A stretch of 64,000 nucleotides of DNA, from assembly GCF_900100715.1 (NCBI RefSeq), contig NZ_FNCA01000001.1:434001-498000 (forward strand). Direction: 5' to 3'. Made by a program: the position numbers and the translations under genes. The notes under the pieces are model-generated. The model saw nothing but the letters and a program-made list of their open reading frames with translations. It was not told where the DNA came from and did not search any database. The DNA comes from Methanolobus vulcani. Its GTDB lineage: Archaea; Halobacteriota; Methanosarcinia; Methanosarcinales; Methanosarcinaceae. Numbering within the stretch: the first letter of the stretch is position 1; every line of letters begins with the position of its first letter. This document shows positions 46,572 to 55,078 of the stretch, in pieces.

Positions 46572-47597
46572 TCATAGCCTGTACCTGCGACAGGTCATTA
46601 ATTGTTTCATTATGCCGGAGATATTATGTTTTTCGATCCTTACATCAGATGACGAATATACCTGAGTGATATCAAGAAGAATATCGGAAGTAATTTCCTT
46701 TGCAAGCGGAAGGTCACCGGCCAGGATCATATAGTCGATGCTGCCTCTGAACTCATCAAGAATATCTTTCATGGCAATTCTTACTTTATCTATATGGTGT
46801 GCGATATCCTCATCCCGCAGCCTTTCAAAGCGTCTCTGGCTGAATCCTCCTTTAGCATGTTTGGCCTTGACACTTGTCTTTATCATCTGGAAAGAATCGA
46901 AGTCCTGAGAATCAAGAGAGAAGCCTGTAAAAGATTCGCCTGCATGAGCTACAAGTACACAGACACCTGCATTCTTGTTCAACAGCTCTGAAATTGTTGA
47001 AATATCAAATTTGTTATCCGCATTCCATGATGATTTTTCCATTGGCAATGGTGGCACAAGAAGCTCATTTATCATATGGTCGGGAGAATGGAACAATACA
47101 AAACCTGTGCTTGATCCAACTTTCTCAGCTAGAGCAAGGGTTTTGCTATCGACACGTTCTGCTAAAAGCTCGTAATCCTTGATGCTGGCAGGACTTTCAT
47201 CCGCAGCTATATATAATGATACAAGTGAAGGATCATTATAACCGATCGTAGACAAAGACCTGAGAAATTCTTCTGTACGCTGTTTACTGAACTGATCATT
47301 GCAGGCGAATGAAATAGATGCAGGAACGTCAATTCTTTCTTTCTCCACCTCATGTTCCAGGGTTTTAAGTTTAACATCCAGAGCATTGAGTTGTTCTTCA
47401 GCTTCCTGTTTTGCTGCAACGGCCTTTTTCTCAGACTCGATACTTTTCTCATATCTTATGTTGGCAGTCCTCACATCCAGCTCAAGCTCAACAATGTGGG
47501 ATTGAAGCCTATTTATCTCATTTTCAAGCTCCTCCTTCCCGGAATACTTGTTGAAGAGGGAGCTGATGTTGCCAACAACTTTGTCCTTTTCGATCAT
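46572..47597 (-). CDS. Vms1/VLRF1-type peptidyl-tRNA hydrolase
   Basis: The 341-residue protein has an N-terminal coiled coil (about 20-90) and an eRF1-like domain. The catalytic loop is GGFSQRRFERLR (250-261), with Gln254 in the place of the Vms1/ANKZF1 catalytic glutamine. Vms1-like release factors cut peptidyl-tRNA on stalled large ribosomal subunits during ribosome quality control. The assignment rests on the GGxSQRR motif and the eRF1-like context. It is the first gene of an operon with a coiled-coil protein and rlmE. It lacks the zinc finger and ankyrin repeats of the eukaryotic proteins. Confidence 0.82.
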   Translation of the reverse strand: MIEKDKVVGNISSLFNKYSGKEELENEINRLQSHIVELELDVRTANIRYEKSIESEKKAVAAKQEAEEQLNALDVKLKTLEHEVEKERIDVPASISFACNDQFSKQRTEEFLRSLSTIGYNDPSLVSLYIAADESPASIKDYELLAERVDSKTLALAEKVGSSTGFVLFHSPDHMINELLVPPLPMEKSSWNADNKFDISTISELLNKNAGVCVLVAHAGESFTGFSLDSQDFDSFQMIKTSVKAKHAKGGFSQRRFERLRDEDIAHHIDKVRIAMKDILDEFRGSIDYMILAGDLPLAKEITSDILLDITQVYSSSDVRIEKHNISGIMKQLMTCRRYRL

Positions 47598-47757
47598 TTC
47601 ATCTGAAATAGCAACTTACCTGATAAATAACCTGTCGATTTGTTCTGAAGGCGGAAAAGAGATTCTTGAAAATGAAGCAATCAGGAAAGTGTATCTTTGT
47701 GGAAAATACCAACCGGATAATTTTTAGATCTATTGAAAGTTAAATCAAAAATAGATT

Positions 47758-47782
47758 AACTAAAGCCAACAAGGCTTTAGTT
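47758..47782. terminator. Hairpin terminator after the FGE-like lipoprotein gene
   Basis: AACTAAAGCC, an AACAA loop, and GGCTTTAGTT form a perfect 10-bp stem with T-rich DNA on both sides. It lies 38 bases after the end of the minus-strand lipoprotein gene. Confidence 0.6.
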
Positions 47783-47819
47783 TTTAATTTGTTTTATTTC
47801 GTGTTTATTCGACTCTGAA

Positions 47820-48659
47820 TCAGGCATCCATCACAAGACGGAAACCAATTGAAGAATCTCCATCACGTGGATCCTGCTTTCCTCTGAATGCTGTGTAAAG
47901 TGCATTTTCCAGACTTGAATAACTGCCACCTCTCATAACCCTCAGGGAAGAAGCACCTTTCTCTACAGCACTTCCGTCTTCAGGTGCGCTGCCATAGTTA
48001 TCCACCCAGCTGTCTTCCACAAGTTCCCATACATTTCCGTGAACGTCATAGAGACCCCATGGATTTGGAAGTTTCTGACCTACCTCATGAGTCCTGTCAT
48101 ATGAGTCATCCTGATACCAGGCATAGTCCTTGAGGAAAGGACCCTCATCCTTATTTATTTCGCCAAATGAATAGAGAGTTGTTGTGCCGGCTGCTGCTGC
48201 ATATTCCCACTCAGCCTCGGTTGGGAGCCTGTACCTTGTAGTGCCTTCCATTTCATTGAGCTTGGTTATGAATTCCTGAATGTCGTTCCATGAGACACTT
48301 TCAACAGGAAGGTTGTCACCTTTGAAATTAGAGGGATTGCTGCCCATTACTGCTTCCCACTGTGCCTGTGTCACTTCATACTTCCCTATGTAAAAGTCAT
48401 TATCAAGCCTTACTTTGTGAACCGGCTGAGAGTAAGCATACTTTGATGTACCCATGTTAAAGGTCCCGGCGTTGATGCGCTGGAAATCCATTCCTATGGA
48501 GTTGGTGTATTCATTACCCGTTGGTTTGCTGGCCGTAGTTGCAGATGAACTGCTTGCCCCATTGTCACTACCATTATCGCTTGAAGTGCAACCTGTTACA
48601 GCAATTGCAATCAGGAGTACTGCAAGGATCGTTATGATCTTTTTTGTACCTATCCGCAT
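47820..48659 (-). CDS. Lipoprotein with formylglycine-generating-enzyme-like (SUMF1) domain
   Basis: The 279-residue protein has a signal peptide and lipobox VTGC (Cys24). A Ser/Ala-rich linker follows, then an FGE-sulfatase domain (about 50-279). Family motifs are FNMGTSKYAYSQPVHKVRL, EVTQAQWEAVMG, YRLPTEAEWEYAAAAG, GLYDVHGNVWELVEDSW, MRGGSYSS and IGFRLVMDA. The copper-binding catalytic cysteines of true formylglycine-generating enzymes are absent, so it is probably a surface-exposed binding module rather than a sulfatase activator. It is followed by a strong terminator hairpin. Confidence 0.88.
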   Translation of the reverse strand: MRIGTKKIITILAVLLIAIAVTGCTSSDNGSDNGASSSSATTASKPTGNEYTNSIGMDFQRINAGTFNMGTSKYAYSQPVHKVRLDNDFYIGKYEVTQAQWEAVMGSNPSNFKGDNLPVESVSWNDIQEFITKLNEMEGTTRYRLPTEAEWEYAAAAGTTTLYSFGEINKDEGPFLKDYAWYQDDSYDRTHEVGQKLPNPWGLYDVHGNVWELVEDSWVDNYGSAPEDGSAVEKGASSLRVMRGGSYSSLENALYTAFRGKQDPRDGDSSIGFRLVMDA

Positions 48660-48725
48660 AAGATGTCCTCGCTATGAGTTTTTCGAAGATATGTTATCAA
48701 TACATATCTATTTTTGGATGTTAAA

Positions 48726-49784
48726 CTAGTCCTCAAAATACTCGAAAGCATCGATTATGTCAAGATAAACACCATCAAATCCCGCATCAAGTATCATATC
48801 CAGATACGCATCTTCATTTCCATAGATGACATCCTGCCACTGCTCATCCCAGTAGCGTACCTTGTAGTTGCCTTCCCAGTCAGGATTCTCAGCCTCAAGC
48901 CACTCTGGAGAGCCAACACGCCATGATTCATCCCAATAGTACCGATAGTCTTCACTTTCACCGATGCTCATGTAAGCGATCACAAGACGAGAGCCACCAT
49001 TTGATTTGATTTTCAGGGAAGCAATGTCATCTGATGTCAGAGGCAGGTCATAAAAGAAGAGATCAATAAGAATCACATCGTAGTCAGTTCCCCACAAGCT
49101 TTCCAGAAACTCTTCCTTACTGCCATATTCCTCCGGATTGATGATGTACAAGAAGTTCTGCGCATCAGAAAGTGATAGAATATCGTTGCTGTTGACATTG
49201 AAAGGCTCTGCCGGATATTCAGGAATAGTATCAAGATCCCTGCTGTCAGCAGCAAATGAGATGTAAAACCGGTCTGCATTCTCACGATATGAAGCATCGA
49301 CATAGAATTTAGTCCAGCAGTAATCAGTTACCAGTACAACTACACCGTTGTCTCTGGCAATATCCAGCAACGATGCCATATATTCTGTGTCTTCTTCCTC
49401 TGTTGCCACGTTGTCATCATCATAACCGAAGAAGAGGTCTTCCCTGCCAACCCCGTCAATTGCTGAAATATAGTCCTGTGCAATCGGATCATCAGGTTCT
49501 CCGCCGGATGTCAGAAGTTCCTGACCGTTCTGCGGGATGATTATGAAAACCGGGTTCTTCTGTTTTGAGTAAGTGCTGATACCGATGACAAAATCACGCA
49601 TTTGCTGGCGATAGTCCATTACTGAAGTGGATTCTTCAGCAGTGTCAAGGGAATCAGTGTTTGAGGCTTCGGATATGTCAGGATTTTTGATTGTGTCGGG
49701 TGTGTCTGTGCTGTTGTCTGAGCAGCCGGATGTCAGGAGGATGAGTGTGAGGAAGATGATAATTTGCAGTGACTTCTGGTTCAT
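48726..49784 (-). CDS. Lipoprotein of the GH114-like (MJ1477/TM1410) family
   Basis: The 352-residue protein has a signal peptide and lipobox LTSGC (Cys21), a Ser/Thr/Asp-rich linker (to about 55) and a TIM-barrel domain. Family motifs are FVIGISTYSKQKNPVFIIIP, LVIAYMSIGESEDYRYYW, NPDWEGNYKVRYWDEQWQ and GFDGVYLDIIDAFEYF. This is the GH114-like family of predicted endo-alpha-1,4-polygalactosaminidases, which act on cell-surface or biofilm polysaccharides. It is a surface lipoprotein and probably has a carbohydrate substrate, but activity is not shown. The next gene downstream, on the same strand, is the SUMF1-type lipoprotein. Confidence 0.83.
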   Translation of the reverse strand: MNQKSLQIIIFLTLILLTSGCSDNSTDTPDTIKNPDISEASNTDSLDTAEESTSVMDYRQQMRDFVIGISTYSKQKNPVFIIIPQNGQELLTSGGEPDDPIAQDYISAIDGVGREDLFFGYDDDNVATEEEDTEYMASLLDIARDNGVVVLVTDYCWTKFYVDASYRENADRFYISFAADSRDLDTIPEYPAEPFNVNSNDILSLSDAQNFLYIINPEEYGSKEEFLESLWGTDYDVILIDLFFYDLPLTSDDIASLKIKSNGGSRLVIAYMSIGESEDYRYYWDESWRVGSPEWLEAENPDWEGNYKVRYWDEQWQDVIYGNEDAYLDMILDAGFDGVYLDIIDAFEYFED

Positions 49785-50339
49785 GTAAAAAGGATTTATT
49801 TTACACTATTATATAGACTTGTAGAGGTATATCCATACTCAAAAAACAAAACAAAACACATAAAATAGAAAATCGGAAAATCCCATATAATAACCAGATG
49901 AATTGGAAAAGAGCAAACTTAGTCATTCCTGGTATCATTTTGACAATACACGGACTGAATGAACCAATGAATCTGATATTTCCAATATAGATCTTTACTT
50001 ATCTGTTATTGGAGGAGGAGTGATGAGTGGGCTTTTGACCGAAGACAGGAGTATTTGCAATTACAGAAAATCTCCCGAAGCCTGCCGGTGAGAAAATACT
50101 GCTAAGTCAAAATCCAGTAAAATGATATTGTCTTTGGGTTTGTATACTATCTTTTTGTGATCTCTGTATGGTACTTACTGCTCAGGAAAATAAGATACGC
50201 TGGCAGAGATTTATTTTTGATAACAGGTATCTATGGACTGTTTCTACTTCCAGTGTTAAAATCAATATAAAATTACTATCCTACTTAAGTAGGTTTTAAA
50301 AATGGGAGGGATGTATACATGCCAGCATCCCCCTTTCAA
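49785..50339. other. 555-base gap with remnants of a membrane protein gene
   Basis: No intact gene is visible. Short open frames with protein-like sequence occur in different frames, which suggests a decayed gene (see the pseudogene entry). The left end carries AT-rich DNA upstream of the minus-strand lipoprotein gene. The right end (50270-50339) is the 3' flank of the archaellin gene. Confidence 0.5.
49898..50270 (+). pseudogene. Decayed small membrane protein gene (candidate)
   Basis: A first frame (49898-49990) encodes 30 residues starting MNWKRANLVIPGIILTIHGL, which look like the start of a membrane protein. A second frame (50121-50270), open after a stop, encodes about 49 residues with hydrophobic helices (FVYYLFVISVWYLLL and DLFLITGIYGLFLLPVL). 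The two are in different frames and separated by stops. A single broken gene for a small multi-pass protein is the simplest reading. The intermediate part contains a 14-base sequence that recurs near 60.2 kb. Confidence 0.35.
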
Positions 50340-51119
50340 TTATGGATACAGTTGTACAGTTTCCTTAACACCGTAAGAAGAAGGCGTGACGAACTCTGCA
50401 CTGGTTGCTGCACCAGACTCAGGGGTCAGGACAATGCTGACCACAGTACGCGGAACAAGGTTAAGACCTGATGAATACATACTTCCTGGAGCTCTAGAAC
50501 CAATATAAGTATAAGTAGACCCACCTGCTTCTAGTGATGTTGTTCCAATATACACAGTAATAAGGTCCCCGGTATTCATTACAGGATTACTCTGAGAGAA
50601 CGATGAATCCTCATCACGAATCTTTTCAACTGTAAAGTAGCGCATAGAGCTATTAACACCGTTGGTTACTGTACGAAAAAGTGCATCCAGATTGTCTGCA
50701 GCGGATGTTGAATTAAATGTAAACATTTGTCCGTATGACTTATCATTACCTGCATACGCAAGGTTATTTGTAGTTGTCCCGTCTGTGATGGAGATAATTA
50801 CCTGATTTACATCCACCGGTGAACTTCCAACATTAAGACCAACTTTTAGTTCCAGCATGTCGATTGTGTTGGACATGTCGACTAAAGAATTTTTTGCACG
50901 TACACCTTCGATGTCTTTGACCATGAGGTTGGATGAAACTTCCTGTGTTGCCTGTTTACCTGTTGACTGGGCTTTCTGTTGCAGAGTACCTGATGTCTGA
51001 ATCAGAACAGCGGCAGCTACAGCGGCTACCAGCACCATGGCTATGAAAATGATAAGAGTACCAATACCCACCTGGGCACGTGTATCTTTTTTCATGAAAA
51101 ATTGTTTATTTGCTTTCAT
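50340..51119 (-). CDS. Archaellin (flagellin-type pilin)
   Basis: The protein of about 259 residues has a positively charged leader ending in KKDTR and then [20 protein letters not shown], the standard archaellin N-terminus. The beta domain follows directly ([20 protein letters not shown]), without the insert seen in the other archaellin. The ATG at 51119 is preceded by GGGGACTTGCAT, while an upstream TTG is less likely. It is probably a major subunit of the archaellum filament. The gene stands alone, about 9 kb from the second archaellin; TATA-like TTATATATAG lies upstream. Confidence 0.93.
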   Translation of the reverse strand: MKANKQFFMKKDTRAQVGIGTLIIFIAMVLVAAVAAAVLIQTSGTLQQKAQSTGKQATQEVSSNLMVKDIEGVRAKNSLVDMSNTIDMLELKVGLNVGSSPVDVNQVIISITDGTTTNNLAYAGNDKSYGQMFTFNSTSAADNLDALFRTVTNGVNSSMRYFTVEKIRDEDSSFSQSNPVMNTGDLITVYIGTTSLEAGGSTYTYIGSRAPGSMYSSGLNLVPRTVVSIVLTPESGAATSAEFVTPSSYGVKETVQLYP

Positions 51120-51321
51120 ATGCAAGTCCCCAATAATTATATATAAAAAATAATATAATGAGCATTGACTTTTACTATATATAATGATTACCCTTTGAAT
51201 GTACAGATATTATTACAGTTCCTTAACCATGTAACTATTAATGCAAAATTATTGTTGATGTAATGATCTGTTTTTTCTACTAGATAAATATAGAAAGAAC
51301 CAGAAAGAGTCGATTTCCACC

Positions 51322-51855
51322 TTATTTTTCAGTAAAGTCAGGATTCAGCCACACCATGAGAATATCATCTTCAAAACTGCCGTCCTTTCTCCTGACCTTT
51401 TTCTCCATCCGACCTTCTTCTACAAAACCAAGAGATTCGTAAAGACCTCTGGCTGAGTGGTTGCTCTCCATTGTAATTAGCTCTACTCTCAGAACATCAG
51501 GGTATTCTGTTCTTACCTTTTCAAGCATTGTTGTAAAAAGCATCCTGCCGATTCCCCGTTTCTGAAATGACGAATGCACTGCGATTGTCAGGTGCTCGAA
51601 CACGTGGGAGAACACGCTTCTGGAAGAGCGATAGGTATGAAGGTCAGCTATTATGCGGTCGTTCTCATTGTCATCAACCACAAGGATGATACCATCTTTC
51701 AGGCTGTTGGTGAGGAATTTATCGACGTATTCCTCTGTGACCTCATGTGGTTCGCGGATAATGCCGCCGGAAATCGTGGCTACCTCCCGGTAGAGGGCTA
51801 AGAGTTTGGATTTGTCTGCAAGGGTTGCAGGACGCGGGACAAAAGGAGAGGTCAT
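51322..51855 (-). CDS. GNAT family N-acetyltransferase
   Basis: The protein of about 177 residues has the acetyl-CoA-binding motif A in HLTIAVHSSFQKRGIGRML (about 84-102), with the Q-x-x-G-x-G/A loop. The final motif ESNHSARGLYESLGFVEEG is also typical. It acetylates an amine group of an unknown small molecule or protein. The ATG at 51855 begins near the conserved fold (MTSPFVPRPA); the longer version would use TTG. No clear ribosome binding site is present. Confidence 0.85.
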   Translation of the reverse strand: MTSPFVPRPATLADKSKLLALYREVATISGGIIREPHEVTEEYVDKFLTNSLKDGIILVVDDNENDRIIADLHTYRSSRSVFSHVFEHLTIAVHSSFQKRGIGRMLFTTMLEKVRTEYPDVLRVELITMESNHSARGLYESLGFVEEGRMEKKVRRKDGSFEDDILMVWLNPDFTEK

Positions 51856-52137
51856 AATGGAGAAGATATGGAACAATCATATTGGAATTTATCGGAAGTA
51901 GAGGGGAACGAATCTAGCAACAGTAAGCTCTCAGAAAAAGGGCGTGAACATATGCAGGTTTATGTCAATTGGAATGGTGGGAAAGTGCCGCCTTCGGTGG
52001 GATGGCGGTTTCTTCGCTCAATATATGTTGGAAATTCCTGAAAATGTTAATAAGAATAATAGCTAATAAATATAAGGTAGAACTAGAATGTAATCACATC
52101 TCTAAAAAGAAGAAACAAAGATAACACTGCTATCAAT

Positions 52138-52488
52138 ATGTCATTTAAGAAAAACACTATTGAGATCAATGATGCCTTTGATCTTGCACAATCTCTGGGT
52201 CTTGATAGAAGGGTTGGAAAAGACCTGATGGAGCTTTGCAGGCAGCATGATATAGTATCTCTTGGACTTTTTGGCTCTTTTTCAAGGGGAGAACAGCAAG
52301 AAGATAGTGATATTGATCTTCTGGTGACATTCTCTAAAGGAAAAAGTCTTATTGATCACATAAAGATAGAAAATGAATTCGAAACACTTCTGGGTAAAAA
52401 AGTAGACCTTGTTACTGAAAGGTCATTAAGTCCATACATATCCCCCATGATCAGAGACGAACTTAGGAGAATCTATTGTGAAGGATAA
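52138..52488 (+). CDS. mntA: MNT-domain nucleotidyltransferase antitoxin (MntA)
   Basis: The 116-residue protein has the minimal nucleotidyltransferase motif GSFSRGEQQEDSDIDLLV (Gly46, Ser47, Asp58, Asp60). In the HEPN/MNT modules such proteins are antitoxins that add AMP to a tyrosine of the partner toxin. The next gene encodes the HEPN partner and overlaps it by 11 bases. An AT-rich TATA-like AAATATAAGG lies about 65 bases upstream. Its N-terminus holds an extra helical segment before the catalytic domain. Confidence 0.9.
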   Translation: MSFKKNTIEINDAFDLAQSLGLDRRVGKDLMELCRQHDIVSLGLFGSFSRGEQQEDSDIDLLVTFSKGKSLIDHIKIENEFETLLGKKVDLVTERSLSPYISPMIRDELRRIYCEG

Positions 52489-52810
52489 TTCTGTATTTCT
52501 AAACTATATTCTTGATGCGATTAACCAGATAGAAGAATACACAGAATACCTGACCTATGAAGAGTTTCTTGAAAAAAGACTTATTCAGGATGCAGTAATA
52601 CGGCAACTGGAAATAATAGGTGAAGCCACAAAGAACATTTCACCAAGTACAACAGAAAACTACCCTTTAATTCCATGGAAAGAAATTGCAGGAATGAGGG
52701 ATAAGCTGATACATGTCTATTTTGGAGTTGATCTTGATGAAGTATGGAACACCACAAAAAGAGATATTCCTGAACTGAAGACAGTTATAGAAACAATTCT
52801 TGCAAACTAA
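52478..52810 (+). CDS. hepT: HEPN-domain toxin RNase (HepT)
   Basis: The 110-residue all-helical protein carries the HEPN ribonuclease motif R74-x4-H79 with the adjacent Tyr81 (RDKLIHVYF), the residue that MntA-type antitoxins modify. It is a predicted metal-independent RNase that acts on RNA when not neutralised. The start is GTG with AGGAGA seven bases upstream. The 11-base overlap with mntA fits the usual toxin-antitoxin order. Confidence 0.92.
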   Translation: MKDNSVFLNYILDAINQIEEYTEYLTYEEFLEKRLIQDAVIRQLEIIGEATKNISPSTTENYPLIPWKEIAGMRDKLIHVYFGVDLDEVWNTTKRDIPELKTVIETILAN

Positions 52811-52872
52811 TTCTACTAAACCGTCCCCTTTTAAATACTAAAATCCACTTATTCATCAAATAAGGACAGAAT

Positions 52873-54120
52873 ATGCCTCAGATTCCAAATGAACACCCGA
52901 CACTATGGATAAGATCCACTAGATCAGAATCGCTTAAAGGCAAGACCATCGTACTTGCAGTTACAGGCAGCATTGCTGCTGTAAGGACAGTAGAACTTGC
53001 ACGTGAATTCATCCGAAGGGGAGCAGATGTCTATGCGGTTATGAGTGAGGGTGCAGGGTGGATAATCAACCCAATGGCCCTGCATTACGCAACCGGGAAT
53101 GAAGTTATCACTGAAATCACCGGAAAGGTGGAACATGTGGAGTTCTTTGGGAATCTTGGCAGGGCAGACCTTTTGCTTATCGCTCCTGCAACAGCCAACA
53201 CTCTTGGGAAGATCGCAGCAGGGATCGATGATACACCTGTGACAACCTTTGCAACCACAGCCATCGGTGCAGGTAAGCCTGTAATGGTAGTACCTGCAAT
53301 GCATGAGGACATGTACAACCATCCGGCTGTTATGGAGAACATTGAGAAAATGAAAGGTTGGGGAATCGGCTTCATCGGGCCAAGGATAGAGGAAGGCATA
53401 GCAAAGATAGCTGGCAATGATGAGATCGTGCTTGAGGTTGAGAGGGCTATCGGGAAAAGGACACTCTGTGGGAAGAAGATACTAATTACTAGTGGTTCTA
53501 CAGCAGAACCAATTGATCCGATAAGAATCCTTACTAACAGGGCATCCGGGAAGACTGGGAATGAACTTGCTCTTGAAGCTTACCGCAGGGGTGCTGAGGT
53601 TACCATCGTTCACAGAAACAAACTTGGAGTAACTGGCATCAATGAGATTTACGCTGAAACTGCAGCCCAGATGACCGACGCAGTGCTTGGTGAACTTTCA
53701 GCGGGTTATGATGTGCTTATAAGTTCTGCTGCTATTGCTGATTATACAATTGATTCAAGTGACCGGAAGATAAAATCCGGAGAAGAAGGGCTTAAGCTTT
53801 CATTCAAAAACACTCGCAAGTTAATCAAAGAAGCGAGGCAGGCATATCCTCAGGTGAAGATAATAGGGTTCAAGGCTGAGGCAGGAGTTGATTCAGAAGA
53901 ACTGCTCAAAAGGGCAAGGCAGACCCTTGAAAATTCAGGACTTGATATGATCGTTGCCAACGAGGTCAGTAAAGAAGGAATGGGAACTGACAACAATAGT
54001 ATTACTATATTATACTCCGGTAATAAAGATAATATTAGTATAGAAGGTTCCAAAAGTCTTATTGCAAATGTCCTGATAGATGAAATTACAGACATGCTGA
54101 CATCGAAAGGCGAAAATTAA
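52873..54120 (+). CDS. coaBC: Bifunctional phosphopantothenoylcysteine decarboxylase / phosphopantothenate-cysteine ligase
   Basis: The 415-residue protein has an N-terminal flavin-dependent decarboxylase (CoaC, about 1-200; LAVTGSIAAVRTVELARE, PATANTLGKIAAGIDD, VPAMHEDMYNHPAV) and a C-terminal ligase (CoaB, about 200-415; ITSGSTAEPIDPIRILTN and GFKAEAG). It converts 4'-phosphopantothenate and cysteine to 4'-phosphopantetheine in CoA synthesis. GGACAGAAT precedes the ATG and TTTAAATA about 40 bases upstream is a TATA box. The pantoate kinase gene follows with no gap. Confidence 0.95.
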   Translation: MPQIPNEHPTLWIRSTRSESLKGKTIVLAVTGSIAAVRTVELAREFIRRGADVYAVMSEGAGWIINPMALHYATGNEVITEITGKVEHVEFFGNLGRADLLLIAPATANTLGKIAAGIDDTPVTTFATTAIGAGKPVMVVPAMHEDMYNHPAVMENIEKMKGWGIGFIGPRIEEGIAKIAGNDEIVLEVERAIGKRTLCGKKILITSGSTAEPIDPIRILTNRASGKTGNELALEAYRRGAEVTIVHRNKLGVTGINEIYAETAAQMTDAVLGELSAGYDVLISSAAIADYTIDSSDRKIKSGEEGLKLSFKNTRKLIKEARQAYPQVKIIGFKAEAGVDSEELLKRARQTLENSGLDMIVANEVSKEGMGTDNNSITILYSGNKDNISIEGSKSLIANVLIDEITDMLTSKGEN

Positions 54121-55014
54121 ATGCAATCAGAATCTGTCGATGATACTCAGACGGCCAGAGCTTTTGCACCGGCCCATATTACAGGTTTTTTTCAGATACA
54201 CGACCAGAATGATCCCATGAAAAAAGGGTCAACTGGTTGTGGAGTTGTACTTGATGGCGGAGTTTACACCACTGTTACTGCAGGAAAAGAGATTGATAAT
54301 ACAAAGATATTTCTCAATGGTGAAAAGGTAGCAGGGCACACTAGCAAAACAGTTGTTGAATCCATGACGGAATATCCTGTAAAAGTTGAAAGTATTTCTG
54401 ATATACCTATTGAATGTGGTTTTGGTGCTTCCGGAGCCGGGGCTCTTGGAACTGCATACGCACTAAATCATGCTCTTTCGCTTGAATATACATCGACCCG
54501 ACTCAATGATATCGCACATGTTGCAGAAGTCAGGAATGGCAGTGGACTTGGAGATGTTGCAGGACAGGTACATGGTGGAATCCTTGTAAGAATGACACCA
54601 GGTGCCCCATCCATTATCCAGACAGACCAGATACCTACACGAGAAAGAGAAGTGTGCTGTGTTGTGCTTGGAAAACTATCTACAAGTTCGGTTCTGGGAG
54701 ACAAATATATGGTCAAAAATATCAATGCTGCCGGAAAAGAAGCAATGAAAAAGCTCATGCAAAAACCCACAGCATCTAATTTTATGCTTTGTTCCAGAGA
54801 ATTTACCATGAATACAGGACTTGCTGAGGATAAAATAATAGATGTAATTGAAGCTGCAGAAAATGCAGGCGTTATAGCTTCACAGGCAATGCTTGGAAAT
54901 GCAGTATTTTCAGTGCCATCAGTAACCTGTGCACCGGAACTTGTGAGTATATTTTCAGAATTTGGTGAAGTGCTTCGGTTCAGGATACGAACTGGAAGCA
55001 TCAGAATTGTCTGA
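54121..55014 (+). CDS. pok: Pantoate kinase
   Basis: The 297-residue GHMP-type protein has the ATP-binding glycine-rich loop IECGFGASGAGALGTAYAL (about 99-117) after AFAPAHITGFFQIHD. It belongs to COG1829, the archaeal pantoate kinase, which together with phosphopantothenate synthetase replaces bacterial pantothenate synthetase/kinase. Its substrate is pantoate, giving 4-phosphopantoate. The ATG directly follows the coaBC stop, which indicates coupling. The partner enzyme gene is two genes downstream. Confidence 0.92.
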   Translation: MQSESVDDTQTARAFAPAHITGFFQIHDQNDPMKKGSTGCGVVLDGGVYTTVTAGKEIDNTKIFLNGEKVAGHTSKTVVESMTEYPVKVESISDIPIECGFGASGAGALGTAYALNHALSLEYTSTRLNDIAHVAEVRNGSGLGDVAGQVHGGILVRMTPGAPSIIQTDQIPTREREVCCVVLGKLSTSSVLGDKYMVKNINAAGKEAMKKLMQKPTASNFMLCSREFTMNTGLAEDKIIDVIEAAENAGVIASQAMLGNAVFSVPSVTCAPELVSIFSEFGEVLRFRIRTGSIRIV

Positions 55015-55078
55015 GCGAAAACATATTATCAATTACACCTGATATTTACGCCTGGAATTATTCTATTGGAGATTTTTT

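Noticed and set aside
51988-52008. GC-rich hairpin (CCGCC and GGCGG) between the GNAT and mntA genes
   Set aside because: The stem is only 5 bp with an 11-base loop and no flanking gene or conserved RNA fold; too weak to call an RNA.
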